Notes: generated from the letters alone by a model not told the origin. A DNA stretch of 64,000 nucleotides from an uncultured Sphingomonas sp. (GCA_913775975.1 CAJYLQ010000050.1:1-64000), one strand, 5' to 3'; positions 17,773 through 26,497 are shown, counted from the stretch's first letter. Translations and numbers: made by a program.

Positions 17773-19470
17773 ATGACCAGGGAGGATGGCAAGGCATCGC
17801 GGCTCAACCGGCGTGACGCGCTGGCGCTGGGCATCGGCGGGATCGGCATTTCGATGGCGGCGCTGGCGGACGGTTCCGCCCACGCGCGGGGCGCCGCCCG
17901 GCGCCCCTCCCCGCCGCGCGGCACCTGCACGACGCCGCGATCCGCGACGGCGCGGACGCGCTACGGCCCGGTGCGTGGCTATGTCGAAAACGACGTCTTC
18001 ATCTTCAAGGGCGTGCCGTACGGCGACACGACGGCGGGCGAGAACCGCTGGCTTCCCGCCAAGCCGCCAAAGCCCTGGACCGACGATTACCACGCGCTCG
18101 CCTATGGCGCCAACTGCCCGCAGACGACGCACAATTTCCGCGCCGCCGAGCATACTTTCGTCCAGCAATGGACCGACGGCTTCATGGGCGAGGACATGCT
18201 GAAGCTGAACGTCTGGACGCCCGCGCTCAGCGGCAGTCGCCCGGTGATGGTCTATTTCCATGGCGGCGGCTTCGCGTTCGGATCGTCCTACGAACTCCTG
18301 TCGCATGACGGCGCCAACATGGCGCGCAATCACGACGTGGTGCAGGTGTCGGTGAACCACCGGCTCAATATCCTGGGCTTTCTCGACCTCGCCGAACATG
18401 GCGGCGCGGCCTATCAGGATTCGGTCAATTGCAGCATGATGGACTGCATCGCGGCGCTGCGCTGGGTGCGGGAGAATATCGCGCAGTTCGGCGGCGATCC
18501 CGACCGGGTGATGATCTACGGCCAGTCGGGCGGCGGGTCGAAGGTGACGACGATGCTGGGCATGCCGGCGGGCAAGGGCCTGATCCATCGCGCCGCGATC
18601 ATGTCGGGCGGCGGCGGCAACATCCCGACGCAGGAACAGTCGCGGGAGCTGTCGCGACGGCTGATCCGCGAACTGGGCATCGCGAAGGGTGACATGGCCG
18701 CGCTGCAAAAGGCGGACTGGAGCACGCTGATGGCGGCGGGAAACAAGGTCGCCGCGGAGATCAACGGTCCGATGCGCCCCAACCCGACCGTGATGGGCCC
18801 GGGCGCGTTCGCCAACCCGCGCGTCGGCTTCGGACCGACGCTGGACGGCAGGATCATCACCGTGCGCTCCTATCAGGATGTCGCGCCCGAAACGTCGCGC
18901 GACGTACCGGTACTGATCGGCAACGTCAGCGAGGAGGGCGCGGGATATGGCCGCAATCCGACCGAAGGCGAATGGCGTCAGCAGCTGACCGACACGCTGG
19001 GCGCGGCCAAGGCGGATCGGCTGATCGCGGCGATGAAGGCGGCGCACCCGGAAAAGCAGGTCCGCACCCTGTCCTACGGCGTCCAGGGCCTCACCGCGCG
19101 CAACAACGTGCAGCGGATGGTCGCGCTGAAGCACGCACAGCGCGCCGCACCCGTGTACCAGTATCTGTTCCAGTGGCAGTCACCGCAGCTGGATGGCGTG
19201 CTGGGCGCCTGGCACACGGCGGAGCTCGCCTTCTGCTTTGACAATACCGATCTATGTGCGCAAGGGACCGGCGGCGGAGCGGAGGCGCGCGGGGTGGGTC
19301 GCCGCATGTCCACCGCCTGGGCGAATTTCGCGCGCACCGGCAACCCCGGCCAGCCCGGGCTCGCCTGGAACCCGACCGACCCGCAGCGCGCGCAGACCAT
19401 GGTGTTCGACACGCAAAGCCGCATGGTGAACGATCCGGAGGGCGATGTCCGACGCATCCTGCTGACGTGA
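17773..19470 (+). CDS. Tat-exported type-B carboxylesterase
   Basis: A 565-residue alpha/beta-hydrolase. A twin-arginine signal (RLNRRDALALGIGG) fills residues 12-45. The oxyanion hole is MVYFHGGGFAFGS; the nucleophile elbow is YGQSGGGSK with Ser252; a late GAWHTAELAFCFDN supplies the expected His. This is the type-B carboxylesterase family, whose bacterial members cleave bulky esters including side chains of mycotoxins and plant esters. The ATG at 17773 is preceded by GAAGGAGAG. It stands alone downstream of operator copy 5 and is divergent from the TonB receptor, which suggests it opens the imported substrate in the periplasm. Confidence 0.9.
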   Translation: MTREDGKASRLNRRDALALGIGGIGISMAALADGSAHARGAARRPSPPRGTCTTPRSATARTRYGPVRGYVENDVFIFKGVPYGDTTAGENRWLPAKPPKPWTDDYHALAYGANCPQTTHNFRAAEHTFVQQWTDGFMGEDMLKLNVWTPALSGSRPVMVYFHGGGFAFGSSYELLSHDGANMARNHDVVQVSVNHRLNILGFLDLAEHGGAAYQDSVNCSMMDCIAALRWVRENIAQFGGDPDRVMIYGQSGGGSKVTTMLGMPAGKGLIHRAAIMSGGGGNIPTQEQSRELSRRLIRELGIAKGDMAALQKADWSTLMAAGNKVAAEINGPMRPNPTVMGPGAFANPRVGFGPTLDGRIITVRSYQDVAPETSRDVPVLIGNVSEEGAGYGRNPTEGEWRQQLTDTLGAAKADRLIAAMKAAHPEKQVRTLSYGVQGLTARNNVQRMVALKHAQRAAPVYQYLFQWQSPQLDGVLGAWHTAELAFCFDNTDLCAQGTGGGAEARGVGRRMSTAWANFARTGNPGQPGLAWNPTDPQRAQTMVFDTQSRMVNDPEGDVRRILLT

Positions 19471-19572
19471 TCGGCCGGCCCGTCCTCTGCGGATGACGGG
19501 TTGGGCGCGCGCGAGCGAAAGGCGCGGAAACGGGCGCGGCGGGTGCCGGGCGCGCCCGCTTCCGCTGCGCGT

Positions 19573-19587
19573 GCAAATCCTATATTC
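19573..19587 (+). promoter_or_regulatory. Possible operator variant in the gntR leader
   Basis: GCAAATCCTATATTC sits 9 bp before the gntR ATG. It matches the GCAAATC flank and, read on the other strand, the ATCCTATAT arm of copy 20404. It is a half-match rather than a full palindrome, and suggests autoregulation. Confidence 0.4.
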
Positions 19588-19595
19588 TCGCTGCC

Positions 19596-20327
19596 ATGAC
19601 GACCGTCCTACCCGCCCGCCGTTCGACCACGGCGTACACCACGGCCCGTGGCCCGCGCCCCTCGACCGGCCCCACGCTGGTCGAGCAGGCCTATGAGCAT
19701 CTGCTGGCGATGCTCATGAGCCTGGAGATCGCGCCGGGCGAGCGCATCGCGATCGACGGCGTCGCGCGCCAGCTCGGCATGTCGCAGACGCCGATCCGCG
19801 AGGCGCTGAGCCAGCTGGAAGCCGAGCGGCTGGTCACGAAGATGCCGAACGTCGGCTACCGCGCCAGCGCGCAGATGTCGCGCACGGAGGTCCGCGACCT
19901 CTACACGCTGCGCCAGCTGATCGAGCCCTATGCCGCCGCCCGCGCCGCCGAGTCGATGACGGACGAGTCGATCGCCATCCTGCAGGCGATCGATCGCGAC
20001 ATGTCGAGTGTCGTGGAGGGCGACGTACGTGCTTATTCGCGCTTCGCCGAAGACGACGCGACCCTCCACCGCCTGATCGCGACGGGCAGCGGCAACCGCC
20101 TGATCGCGGAAACGATCGAGCGGCTGCATTCGCATCTCCACATCTTCCGCTCGCTGTACCGGACCAACGCCCCGGAAGAGGCGGCGCGCGAACACCGGAT
20201 CATCATCGACGCGCTCGTCGCGCACGATCCGGTCGCCGCCGAACGCGCGGTCCGCACCCATCTGGAACGTTCGCAGGAACGCATGGACCGCGTGCTCGCC
20301 AACCTTCCCCCCGCCCCAGCCCCCTGA
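19596..20327 (+). CDS. GntR-family regulator with FCD ligand domain; probable regulator of the cluster
   Basis: A 243-residue FadR-subfamily GntR protein. A 25-residue Thr/Arg-rich N-terminal tail precedes the winged helix (TLVEQAYEHLLAMLM and then GVARQLGMSQTPIREALSQLEAERL, quoted here in parts). The C-terminal all-helical FCD domain from about residue 100 keeps the metal/ligand histidines: DDATLHRL, LHSHLHIF and a following EHRIIIDAL. Such proteins bind AT-rich palindromes as dimers and are released by an acid metabolite. The gene is in the middle of the cluster and the only local regulator, so it is the natural candidate to bind the ATCATAT-N3-ATATGAT sites. Its ATG lies just after a variant site. 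Confidence 0.9.
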   Translation: MTTVLPARRSTTAYTTARGPRPSTGPTLVEQAYEHLLAMLMSLEIAPGERIAIDGVARQLGMSQTPIREALSQLEAERLVTKMPNVGYRASAQMSRTEVRDLYTLRQLIEPYAAARAAESMTDESIAILQAIDRDMSSVVEGDVRAYSRFAEDDATLHRLIATGSGNRLIAETIERLHSHLHIFRSLYRTNAPEEAAREHRIIIDALVAHDPVAAERAVRTHLERSQERMDRVLANLPPAPAP

Positions 20328-20374
20328 CCCTCAACCGCCTGAAAAGGAAAACACAAAGCCGCCACAACCCGGGC

Positions 20375-20420
20375 TTGACACCACCCGCCCCCACCCGTAG
20401 CAAATCATATAGGATATGAA
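20375..20420 (+). promoter_or_regulatory. Promoter and cluster operator copy 6 (amidohydrolase operon)
   Basis: TTGACA (20375-20380), 17 bp, then TAGCAA as a weak -10, followed directly by the operator ATCATAT-AGG-ATATGAA (20404-20420), one base from a perfect 3-bp-spaced palindrome. Here the operator lies just after the -10, over the expected transcription start. Confidence 0.65.
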
Positions 20421-20437
20421 TTTGGGAGGGGTGATCG

Positions 20438-21838
20438 ATGCCGCAGCGGCAGACGAGCCGATGGATGCGCACGACCGGCATCGCCCTTGCGGCGATCGGC
20501 GCCATGGCGATCGGAGCGGCTTCGGCGGAAACGATCGTCCTCGAACATTTCACGCTGATCGACGGCACCGGTCGCGCGCCGGTTGCCGATCAGTCGCTGA
20601 TCGCGACGGACGGGCGGATCACCTGGGTCGGCCCCGCGCGCCAGATGCGCGCACCCAAGGGCGCGACCGCTGAGGACCTGCGCGGCAAGTATCTGATGCC
20701 CGGCCTGATCGACAGCCATGTCCATCTCGGGCTGGTGAACGGGGTCGATCAGAACTTCACCAAATACTACGACCGCGCCAACGTGGAGCGTCAGCTGAAG
20801 CTGTATGCCGCCTATGGCGTCACCACCGTCTACACGCTGGGCACCGATGGCGACGCCATCCACGACGTCATCGCCGACCAGCGCCGGATCGGCCGTGTCG
20901 ATCGCGCGCGCGCCTACACCGCCGGTCGCGGCGTCGTGTTCAAGGGCAGCTATGGCGGCGTGCCGGGGCTCGACCAGTCGGTGGCGACCCCGGCGGAAGC
21001 GACCGCGATGGTCCGGCGCGAGATCGGCAAGGGCGACGACTTCATCAAGCTGTGGATGGACGACGAGTTCTCCACGATCGCCGAACGCATGCCCTACACG
21101 ATCAGCAAGGCGGTGGTCGACGCGTCGCACGCCGGCGGCAAGAAGGTAGCGGCGCACATCTTCTATTACGACAATGCCGTCGAGCTGGTCCGCGAGGGCG
21201 CGGACGCCTTCATGCATCAGGTGCGCGACAAGGTGGCATCGCCCGCATTGATGCAGGCGATGAAGGCGCGCGGCACGTGGCAGCTGGCCTCGACGCTGAG
21301 CCGCGAGGCGTCGTTCACCTACAAGCTGCTCCCGTTCGTCGACGAACCCTTCTTCTCTCGCGGCGTCGCGCCGGCGACGATCGCGGCGCTGAAGGCCCCC
21401 GCACGGCAGGAACGGCTCGGCGCCGCCGAGAACTTCCCGCGCTATCCTGAGGTGCTGCGCAACGCGATGACGAACTTCGCCGCGCAGGCGAAGGCGGGCA
21501 TACCCTATGGCATGGGGACGGACAGCGGCCCGACCGCGCGCTTCCCCGGCTATTTCGCGCACTGGGAGCTGGAGCTGATGGTCCAGTCGGGTATCACGCC
21601 GCTGCAGGCGCTGACCGCCGCGACGGGAACCAATGCCCGCTTCATGCCGGGCAATCAGGCGGGCACGATCCAGCGCGGCAAGTGGGCCGACCTCCTCATC
21701 CTCGATCGCGACCCGGTGGCGGACATCCGCAACACCCGCGCGATCAACGCGGTCTATATCGCCGGTCGCAAGGTGCCGACGATCTGGCAGACCTGCGTCG
21801 ATCGTCCCGCCGACGCGTGCGGGCCCGCGGGCCAGTGA
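20438..21838 (+). CDS. Exported metal-dependent amidohydrolase
   Basis: A 466-residue amidohydrolase-superfamily enzyme with a signal peptide (residues 12-30, ending GAASA). Metal-centre residues are visible: HxH in MPGLIDSHVHLGL, the candidate carbamylated Lys in FIKLWMDDEF, His in KKVAAHIFYYD, and the late Asp in GMGTDSGPTARFPG. The family hydrolyses amides, cyclic amides or lactones and related bonds; relatives include imidazolonepropionase-like and prolidase-like enzymes. The ATG at 20438 has GGGAGGGG eight bases upstream. It begins an operon of five tightly packed genes (to 26369) under operator copy 6. Confidence 0.88.
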   Translation: MPQRQTSRWMRTTGIALAAIGAMAIGAASAETIVLEHFTLIDGTGRAPVADQSLIATDGRITWVGPARQMRAPKGATAEDLRGKYLMPGLIDSHVHLGLVNGVDQNFTKYYDRANVERQLKLYAAYGVTTVYTLGTDGDAIHDVIADQRRIGRVDRARAYTAGRGVVFKGSYGGVPGLDQSVATPAEATAMVRREIGKGDDFIKLWMDDEFSTIAERMPYTISKAVVDASHAGGKKVAAHIFYYDNAVELVREGADAFMHQVRDKVASPALMQAMKARGTWQLASTLSREASFTYKLLPFVDEPFFSRGVAPATIAALKAPARQERLGAAENFPRYPEVLRNAMTNFAAQAKAGIPYGMGTDSGPTARFPGYFAHWELELMVQSGITPLQALTAATGTNARFMPGNQAGTIQRGKWADLLILDRDPVADIRNTRAINAVYIAGRKVPTIWQTCVDRPADACGPAGQ

Positions 21839-23157
21839 TGTCACCCGATGCCACGCTTGCGGCCGATCCGCTGGCGGGCGGCACCGCCGTCCGCCCGACG
21901 CGGGCGCGGCATGTGGTGCTGTGGCTGACCGTGCTCGCCTATCTCATCACCTATATGGACCGGGTCGTGATCTCGACCGCGGCGCCGTCGATCCAGGAGG
22001 AGTTCGGCTTCTCGCTGGTGACGATGGGATGGATCTTCGCGAGCTTCCAGTTCGCCTACGCCTTCTTCCAGATCCCCGGCGGCTGGCTCGGTGACCGCTT
22101 CGGCCCGCGCCGGGCGCTGACCGGCGTGGTGATGTGGTGGTCCACCTTCACCGCGATGACCGCGCTGACCTGGTCTGCGGGATCGATGATGGTGACGCGC
22201 TTCCTGTTCGGCATGGGAGAGGCGGGCGCCTTCCCGATCGCAACGCGCTCTCTGTCGCGCTGGATGCTGCCGTCGGAACGCGGCTGGGCGCAGGGCCTGA
22301 CCCATGCCGGCGCGCGACTGGGCGGCGCGGTGACGCCGGTGTTCGTGGCGTTGCTGATCGTGTCGTTCGGCTGGCGGATGCCGTTCTTCCTGTTCGCGCT
22401 GGCGGGGCTCGGCTGGGCGGCGCTGTGGTTCTGGTATTATCGGGACACTCCGCGCGAACATGCCGGCGTGAACGCCAGCGAGCGCGCGCTGATCGAGGAT
22501 GCGCTGGGTGCCGGCCGCGCCCGGGCGAAGGTGCCGTGGCGGCATCTGCTCGCCAATCCGCAGCTGTGGCTGCTGTCGGCGATGTATTTCTGCTACGCCT
22601 ACTGCATCAACATCTTCCTGACCTGGTTCCCGAAATACCTGCACGACGCGCGCGGGTTCGACATCGCGGTGATGGGCCTGTTCGCCAGCATGCCGCTGAT
22701 GGCCGGCGTGCTCGGCGACCTGGCCGGCGGCTGGGTCAGCGACCTGCTCGTGAAGCGCGGCGCGGGGCTGAAGATGGCGCGGCGGGTGGTGGCGATCGTC
22801 GGCTTCCTGATCGCGGCGGCGATGATCCCGCTGGCAGCGTCCGCCGACGACCATCGGATCAGCATCGCGTTCTTCTGCCTCGCGCTGTTCGGGCTGGAAC
22901 TCACCGTCGGCGTGTCCTGGGCGGTGACGCTGGACATCGGCGGCGAATATGCGGGCTCGGTTTCGGCGGTGATGAACACGCTGGGCAATATCGGCGCGGC
23001 GATCGCGGCGGCGGTGACGGGATACATCGTCAGCGCGAGCGGCTGGTTCGCGGCGTTTGCCGTGCTGGCGGTGCTGTCGGTGATCGCCGCGCTGCTCTTC
23101 CTCGCGATCGACGCGTCCAAACCCCTTTACGTCGAGGGCCGGGAGCGCGGCGCATGA
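21838..23157 (+). CDS. MFS transporter, ACS type (second copy in the cluster)
   Basis: A 439-residue 12-helix transporter. TYMDRVVISTAAPSIQEEFG in helix 1 and IPGGWLGDRFGPRRAL in the loop 2-3 region mark the ACS group, as in the first transporter of this cluster, but the two are clearly diverged. The ATG overlaps the amidohydrolase stop (TGATG), so it is co-translated. Two distinct importers suggest that two different products are taken up, or that one of them exports. Confidence 0.9.
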   Translation: MSPDATLAADPLAGGTAVRPTRARHVVLWLTVLAYLITYMDRVVISTAAPSIQEEFGFSLVTMGWIFASFQFAYAFFQIPGGWLGDRFGPRRALTGVVMWWSTFTAMTALTWSAGSMMVTRFLFGMGEAGAFPIATRSLSRWMLPSERGWAQGLTHAGARLGGAVTPVFVALLIVSFGWRMPFFLFALAGLGWAALWFWYYRDTPREHAGVNASERALIEDALGAGRARAKVPWRHLLANPQLWLLSAMYFCYAYCINIFLTWFPKYLHDARGFDIAVMGLFASMPLMAGVLGDLAGGWVSDLLVKRGAGLKMARRVVAIVGFLIAAAMIPLAASADDHRISIAFFCLALFGLELTVGVSWAVTLDIGGEYAGSVSAVMNTLGNIGAAIAAAVTGYIVSASGWFAAFAVLAVLSVIAALLFLAIDASKPLYVEGRERGA

Positions 23158-23236
23158 CCCGCCCCGTCATCGTCAACGACAGCGCCGGCCGCCCGTGCCT
23201 TCGTCACGTGGCGACCCCGGCAGGCAGGAGCATATC

Positions 23237-23635
23237 ATGAGAATCACCGTGGGGATCGCGATGGGCGTCCCACTGTTCGCCGCGATCGCGTGTACCGCGG
23301 TCGTCGCGGCCGCACCCGCCGCCGATCCGGCAAAGGGCAAGACGGTCTTCGCGCGCTGCGCCGCCTGTCACCGGATCGACCCCAAGGCGACCGGCGGCAT
23401 GGGCCCCAATCTGGGCGGCGTGTACGGCCGCGTCGCGGGGCAGGTGCCGGGCTACACCTATTCGCCCGCGATGAAGGCGTCGCGGCTGACTTGGAACGAC
23501 GCGAACCTGTCCCGCTTCCTCGCCGGCCCGACAAAGGCCGTGCCGGGGACGAAGATGATGGCCGCCCCCATCACAAATCCGCAGGACCGGGCGAACCTGA
23601 TCGCATACCTCAAGGCGGAAAGCCCCAAGAAGTGA
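23237..23635 (+). CDS. Exported class I c-type cytochrome
   Basis: A 132-residue monohaem cytochrome of the c2/c550 type. It has a signal peptide (1-26), a CAACH haem site at 41-45, GGMGPNLGGVYGR after it, and PGTKMMAAP near the end, where a Met is the sixth ligand. The ATG at 23237 has CAGGAG upstream. It follows the MFS gene by 79 bp in the same direction and its stop overlaps the next start. It probably carries electrons from a periplasmic dehydrogenase to the oxidase. Confidence 0.88.
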   Translation: MRITVGIAMGVPLFAAIACTAVVAAAPAADPAKGKTVFARCAACHRIDPKATGGMGPNLGGVYGRVAGQVPGYTYSPAMKASRLTWNDANLSRFLAGPTKAVPGTKMMAAPITNPQDRANLIAYLKAESPKK

Positions 23636-24867
23636 ACCACCTGCCCCCGATGTTCGGCGCATTGCGGCTGCCCCGCACCATCCTGTTCGGTCGCGGCCAG
23701 CGTGCCGCGCTCGGCTCCGCCACCGCGCGTGTCGGCAAGCGCGCGCTGCTGTGCACCGACGAGCGGCAGGCCGCGCAACCCGAATTCGGCGCCATGCTCG
23801 CGGATCTGTCCGCGCATGGCGTCGAAACCCGCGTGTTCGATCGTACCATCCCCGATCTGCCGCTGACGTCGATCGAGGGCTGCGTCGCCGAGGTGCGCGA
23901 CTTCGCGCCCGATGTCGTCATCGGCGTCGGTGGCGGCAGTTCGATCGATCTGGCGAAGGTGGTGGCCGTGCTGCTGACGCATGGCGGCGGCGCGCGCGAC
24001 TATTATGGCGAATTCGCCGTGCCCGGCCCGGTGATCCCGCTGATCGCGGTGCCCACGACCTCCGGCACCGGGTCCGAGGCGACGCCCGTCGCCGTTCTGG
24101 CCGACGAGGAGCGCGGCGCCAAGGTCGGCATCGCCAGCCCGTATCTGATCCCGCTGGTCGCGATCTGCGACCCGGACCTGACCGTCACCTGCCCGCCTGC
24201 GCTGACCGCCTTTTCCGGCGCGGACGCGCTGACCCATGCGGTGGAGGCGTTCACGACGCTGGCGCGCCCGGCTGATGCGATGCTGACGGAGGAGCACGTC
24301 TTCGTCGGCAAGAACGTGCTGTCCGACCACATGGCCAAGCTGGCGGTCACCAACATCTTCCGCTTCCTGGAGCGCGCCTATACCGACGGCGGCGACATGG
24401 AGGCGCGAGAGGGCGTGATGCTGGCATCGCTGGCGGCGGGATGCGCTTTCGGCACCGCGGGCACGGCGGCGGCGCATGCGCTGCAATATCCGGTCGGCAA
24501 TCTGACGCACACCGCGCACGGCCTGGGGGTGGCGACGCTTCTGCCGTTCGTTATGCAGTTCAACCAGCCATGCTGCGCGGATGGCTTCGCCGAACTGGCC
24601 GATCTGGTCGGCGTAGGCGGAGACACGCCCGCCGCGCGATCGCAGGCGTTCATCGATGCGGTCAGCGCGCTGCTGGACCGTGTTGGCATCCCCACCTCGC
24701 TCGAAAAGCTGGGGCTGCGCGCGGACCAGCAGGATTATGTCGCGGAATATTCGCTGAACTCCGCCCGGCTGATAAAGAACAACCCCCGCCCCCTCGACCT
24801 CGCCGCGATGCAGACGATCACCCGTGCCGCCTTCGCCGGCGACCGCGCCTCGCTCGCCGCCGCCTGA
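23632..24867 (+). CDS. Iron-containing (type III) alcohol dehydrogenase
   Basis: A 411-residue NAD(P)-dependent alcohol dehydrogenase of the Fe-ADH family, cytoplasmic. The nucleotide-binding GVGGGSSIDLAKVVAVL and PTTSGTGSEATP are diagnostic. The metal ligands are in FSGADALTHAVEAF (Asp, His) and in YPVGNLTHTAHGLG (two His). The GTG at 23632 overlaps the cytochrome stop and is taken as a coupled start; an ATG at 23650 is an alternative with no better ribosome site. Relatives include 4-hydroxybutyrate dehydrogenase, lactaldehyde reductase and maleylacetate reductase. The following aldehyde dehydrogenase suggests a diol or hydroxy-acid is oxidised in two steps. Confidence 0.9.
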   Translation: MNHLPPMFGALRLPRTILFGRGQRAALGSATARVGKRALLCTDERQAAQPEFGAMLADLSAHGVETRVFDRTIPDLPLTSIEGCVAEVRDFAPDVVIGVGGGSSIDLAKVVAVLLTHGGGARDYYGEFAVPGPVIPLIAVPTTSGTGSEATPVAVLADEERGAKVGIASPYLIPLVAICDPDLTVTCPPALTAFSGADALTHAVEAFTTLARPADAMLTEEHVFVGKNVLSDHMAKLAVTNIFRFLERAYTDGGDMEAREGVMLASLAAGCAFGTAGTAAAHALQYPVGNLTHTAHGLGVATLLPFVMQFNQPCCADGFAELADLVGVGGDTPAARSQAFIDAVSALLDRVGIPTSLEKLGLRADQQDYVAEYSLNSARLIKNNPRPLDLAAMQTITRAAFAGDRASLAAA

Positions 24868-26369
24868 TGACCGGAACCACGACAATGTCAGACCTCAGCT
24901 ATGCCGCGCCGCCGGTTTCCGGCCGCGACGCCCCCTTCGCCATCCCGACCGGCCTTCTGATCGGCGCCGACTGGGTCGACGCCGCCGGCGGTGGCCGGAT
25001 CGCGATCCTCGATCCCGCCAATGGCGAGACGCTGACGCATGTCGCCGACGCCGACGAGGCGGAGGGTCTGGCCGCCGTCGACGCCGCCGCGGCCGCGGCC
25101 GCCGGCTGGGCGGCGACGGCGCCGCGCAAGCGTGCCGACATCCTGCTCGCCTGCTTCCACGCGATGATGGCCGAACAGGAATGGCTGGCGCAGCTGATCT
25201 CACTGGAAAACGGCAAGGCGCTGGGCGATGCGCGCGGCGAGGTCGCCTATGCCGCCGAATTCTTCCGCTGGTATGCCGAGGAAGCCGTGCGCATCAATGG
25301 CGAGCTGGCGATCGCGCCGGGCGGCACGAACCGCATCCTCGTCCAGTATCAGCCGATCGGCATCGCGCTGCTGATCACGCCGTGGAATTTCCCGGCGGCG
25401 ATGGCGACGCGCAAGATCGCGCCGGCGCTGGCGGCGGGGTGCACCTGCATCCTGAAGCCGTCGGAAGAGACGCCGCTGACCGCGCTCGCGATCGCGGAGA
25501 TCATGCGCCGCGCGGGCGTCCCGGCAGGCGTGGTCAACGTCATCAACACGACGAAGCCCGCACCCGTTTGCAGCGCGATCCTGCACGACCCGCGCGTGCG
25601 CAAGTTGTCCTTCACGGGCTCGACGCAGGTCGGCCGCAAGCTGCTGCGCGAGGCGGCCGATACCGTCATCAGCTCCTCAATGGAACTGGGCGGCAACGCC
25701 CCCTTCCTGGTACTGGACGACGCCGACCTGGATGCCGCGATCGAAGGCGCGATGATCGCCAAGATGCGCAATGCCGGCGAGGCGTGCACGGCGGCCAACC
25801 GCTTCTACGTCCAGCGCGGCATCCACGATCGTTTCGTGGTGGCGCTCTGCCAGCGCATGGGCGCGCTGAAGGTCGGGCGGGGCACGGATGCCGACACGCA
25901 GTGCGGCGCGATGATAAACCGGGCCTCGATCGACAAGATCGAACGGCTGGTGACCGACGCCGTCGATCGCGGCGCGGAGATCCGCCTCGGCGGCCGGACG
26001 CCGGACGGCCCGGGCTTCTTCTACCCGCCCTCGGTGATCGCGAACGTGCAGCCGGGCTCCGCCATCCTCGACGAGGAGGTGTTCGGGCCGGTGGCCGCCG
26101 TCATCCCGTTCGATGACCCGGAACAGGCGATCGCGCTGGCGAATGCCACCGAATACGGGCTCGCCGCCTATGTCTATTCGGAGAATCTGAAGGCCGCGCT
26201 GCAGATCGCCGACCGCATCGAATGCGGGATGATCGCGGTGAACCGGGGCCTGGTGTCCGACGCCGCCGCACCGTTCGGCGGGGTCAAGCAGAGCGGCCTC
26301 GGCCGCGAGGGCTCACACCACGGCCTGATCGAATATTGCGAGGCGAAGTACATAGCCGTCAGCTGGTGA
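24867..26369 (+). CDS. NAD(P)-dependent aldehyde dehydrogenase, succinate-semialdehyde dehydrogenase-like
   Basis: A 500-residue aldehyde dehydrogenase. The active Cys is in GEACTAANRF (Cys307) and the general base Glu in MELGGNAPF (Glu273). PWNFPAAMATRKIAPALAAG and FTGSTQVGRKLL mark the cofactor site. The best family match by eye is the succinate-semialdehyde dehydrogenase group (GEVAYAAEFFRWYAEEAVRI). Its ATG overlaps the Fe-ADH stop. It ends the five-gene operon, and its stop codon falls inside the first unit of a palindromic tandem repeat. Confidence 0.9.
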   Translation: MTGTTTMSDLSYAAPPVSGRDAPFAIPTGLLIGADWVDAAGGGRIAILDPANGETLTHVADADEAEGLAAVDAAAAAAAGWAATAPRKRADILLACFHAMMAEQEWLAQLISLENGKALGDARGEVAYAAEFFRWYAEEAVRINGELAIAPGGTNRILVQYQPIGIALLITPWNFPAAMATRKIAPALAAGCTCILKPSEETPLTALAIAEIMRRAGVPAGVVNVINTTKPAPVCSAILHDPRVRKLSFTGSTQVGRKLLREAADTVISSSMELGGNAPFLVLDDADLDAAIEGAMIAKMRNAGEACTAANRFYVQRGIHDRFVVALCQRMGALKVGRGTDADTQCGAMINRASIDKIERLVTDAVDRGAEIRLGGRTPDGPGFFYPPSVIANVQPGSAILDEEVFGPVAAVIPFDDPEQAIALANATEYGLAAYVYSENLKAALQIADRIECGMIAVNRGLVSDAAAPFGGVKQSGLGREGSHHGLIEYCEAKYIAVSW

Positions 26370-26432
26370 CACCAGCGGGGGCAGTCAGCTGGTGACACCA
26401 GCGGGGCCTTCAGTTGGTAGCTCCAGCAGGCA
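26358..26432 (+). repeat. 26-bp tandem repeat with internal palindrome, overlapping the aldehyde dehydrogenase stop
   Basis: GTCAGCTGGTGACACCAGCG followed by GGG occurs at 26358 and again at 26384; a degenerate third unit (TTCAGTTGGTAGCTCCAGCA) starts at about 26409. Each full unit holds GCTGGTG-A-CACCAGC, a perfect hairpin arm pair. The first unit contains the last codons and the TGA stop of the aldehyde dehydrogenase, so later units are copies of the gene end. The hairpins could attenuate read-through into the next gene. Confidence 0.75.
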
Positions 26433-26497
26433 GGCGAGCCGGTAAATCCGGCCGCCGCCAGGCCGAACGAACGACCGGAGAGGAACAGCAGAACGCG

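Noticed and set aside
23154..23240. 28-codon ORF starting in the MFS stop (MTRPVIVNDSAGRP...)
   Set aside because: It overlaps the MFS stop but has no ribosome site, no known motif, and ends inside the start of the cytochrome gene; too little to call a gene.
23228..23244. CATATCATGA before the cytochrome start looks like an operator arm
   Set aside because: Only one short arm, inside an operon and overlapping the start codon; no inverted partner.
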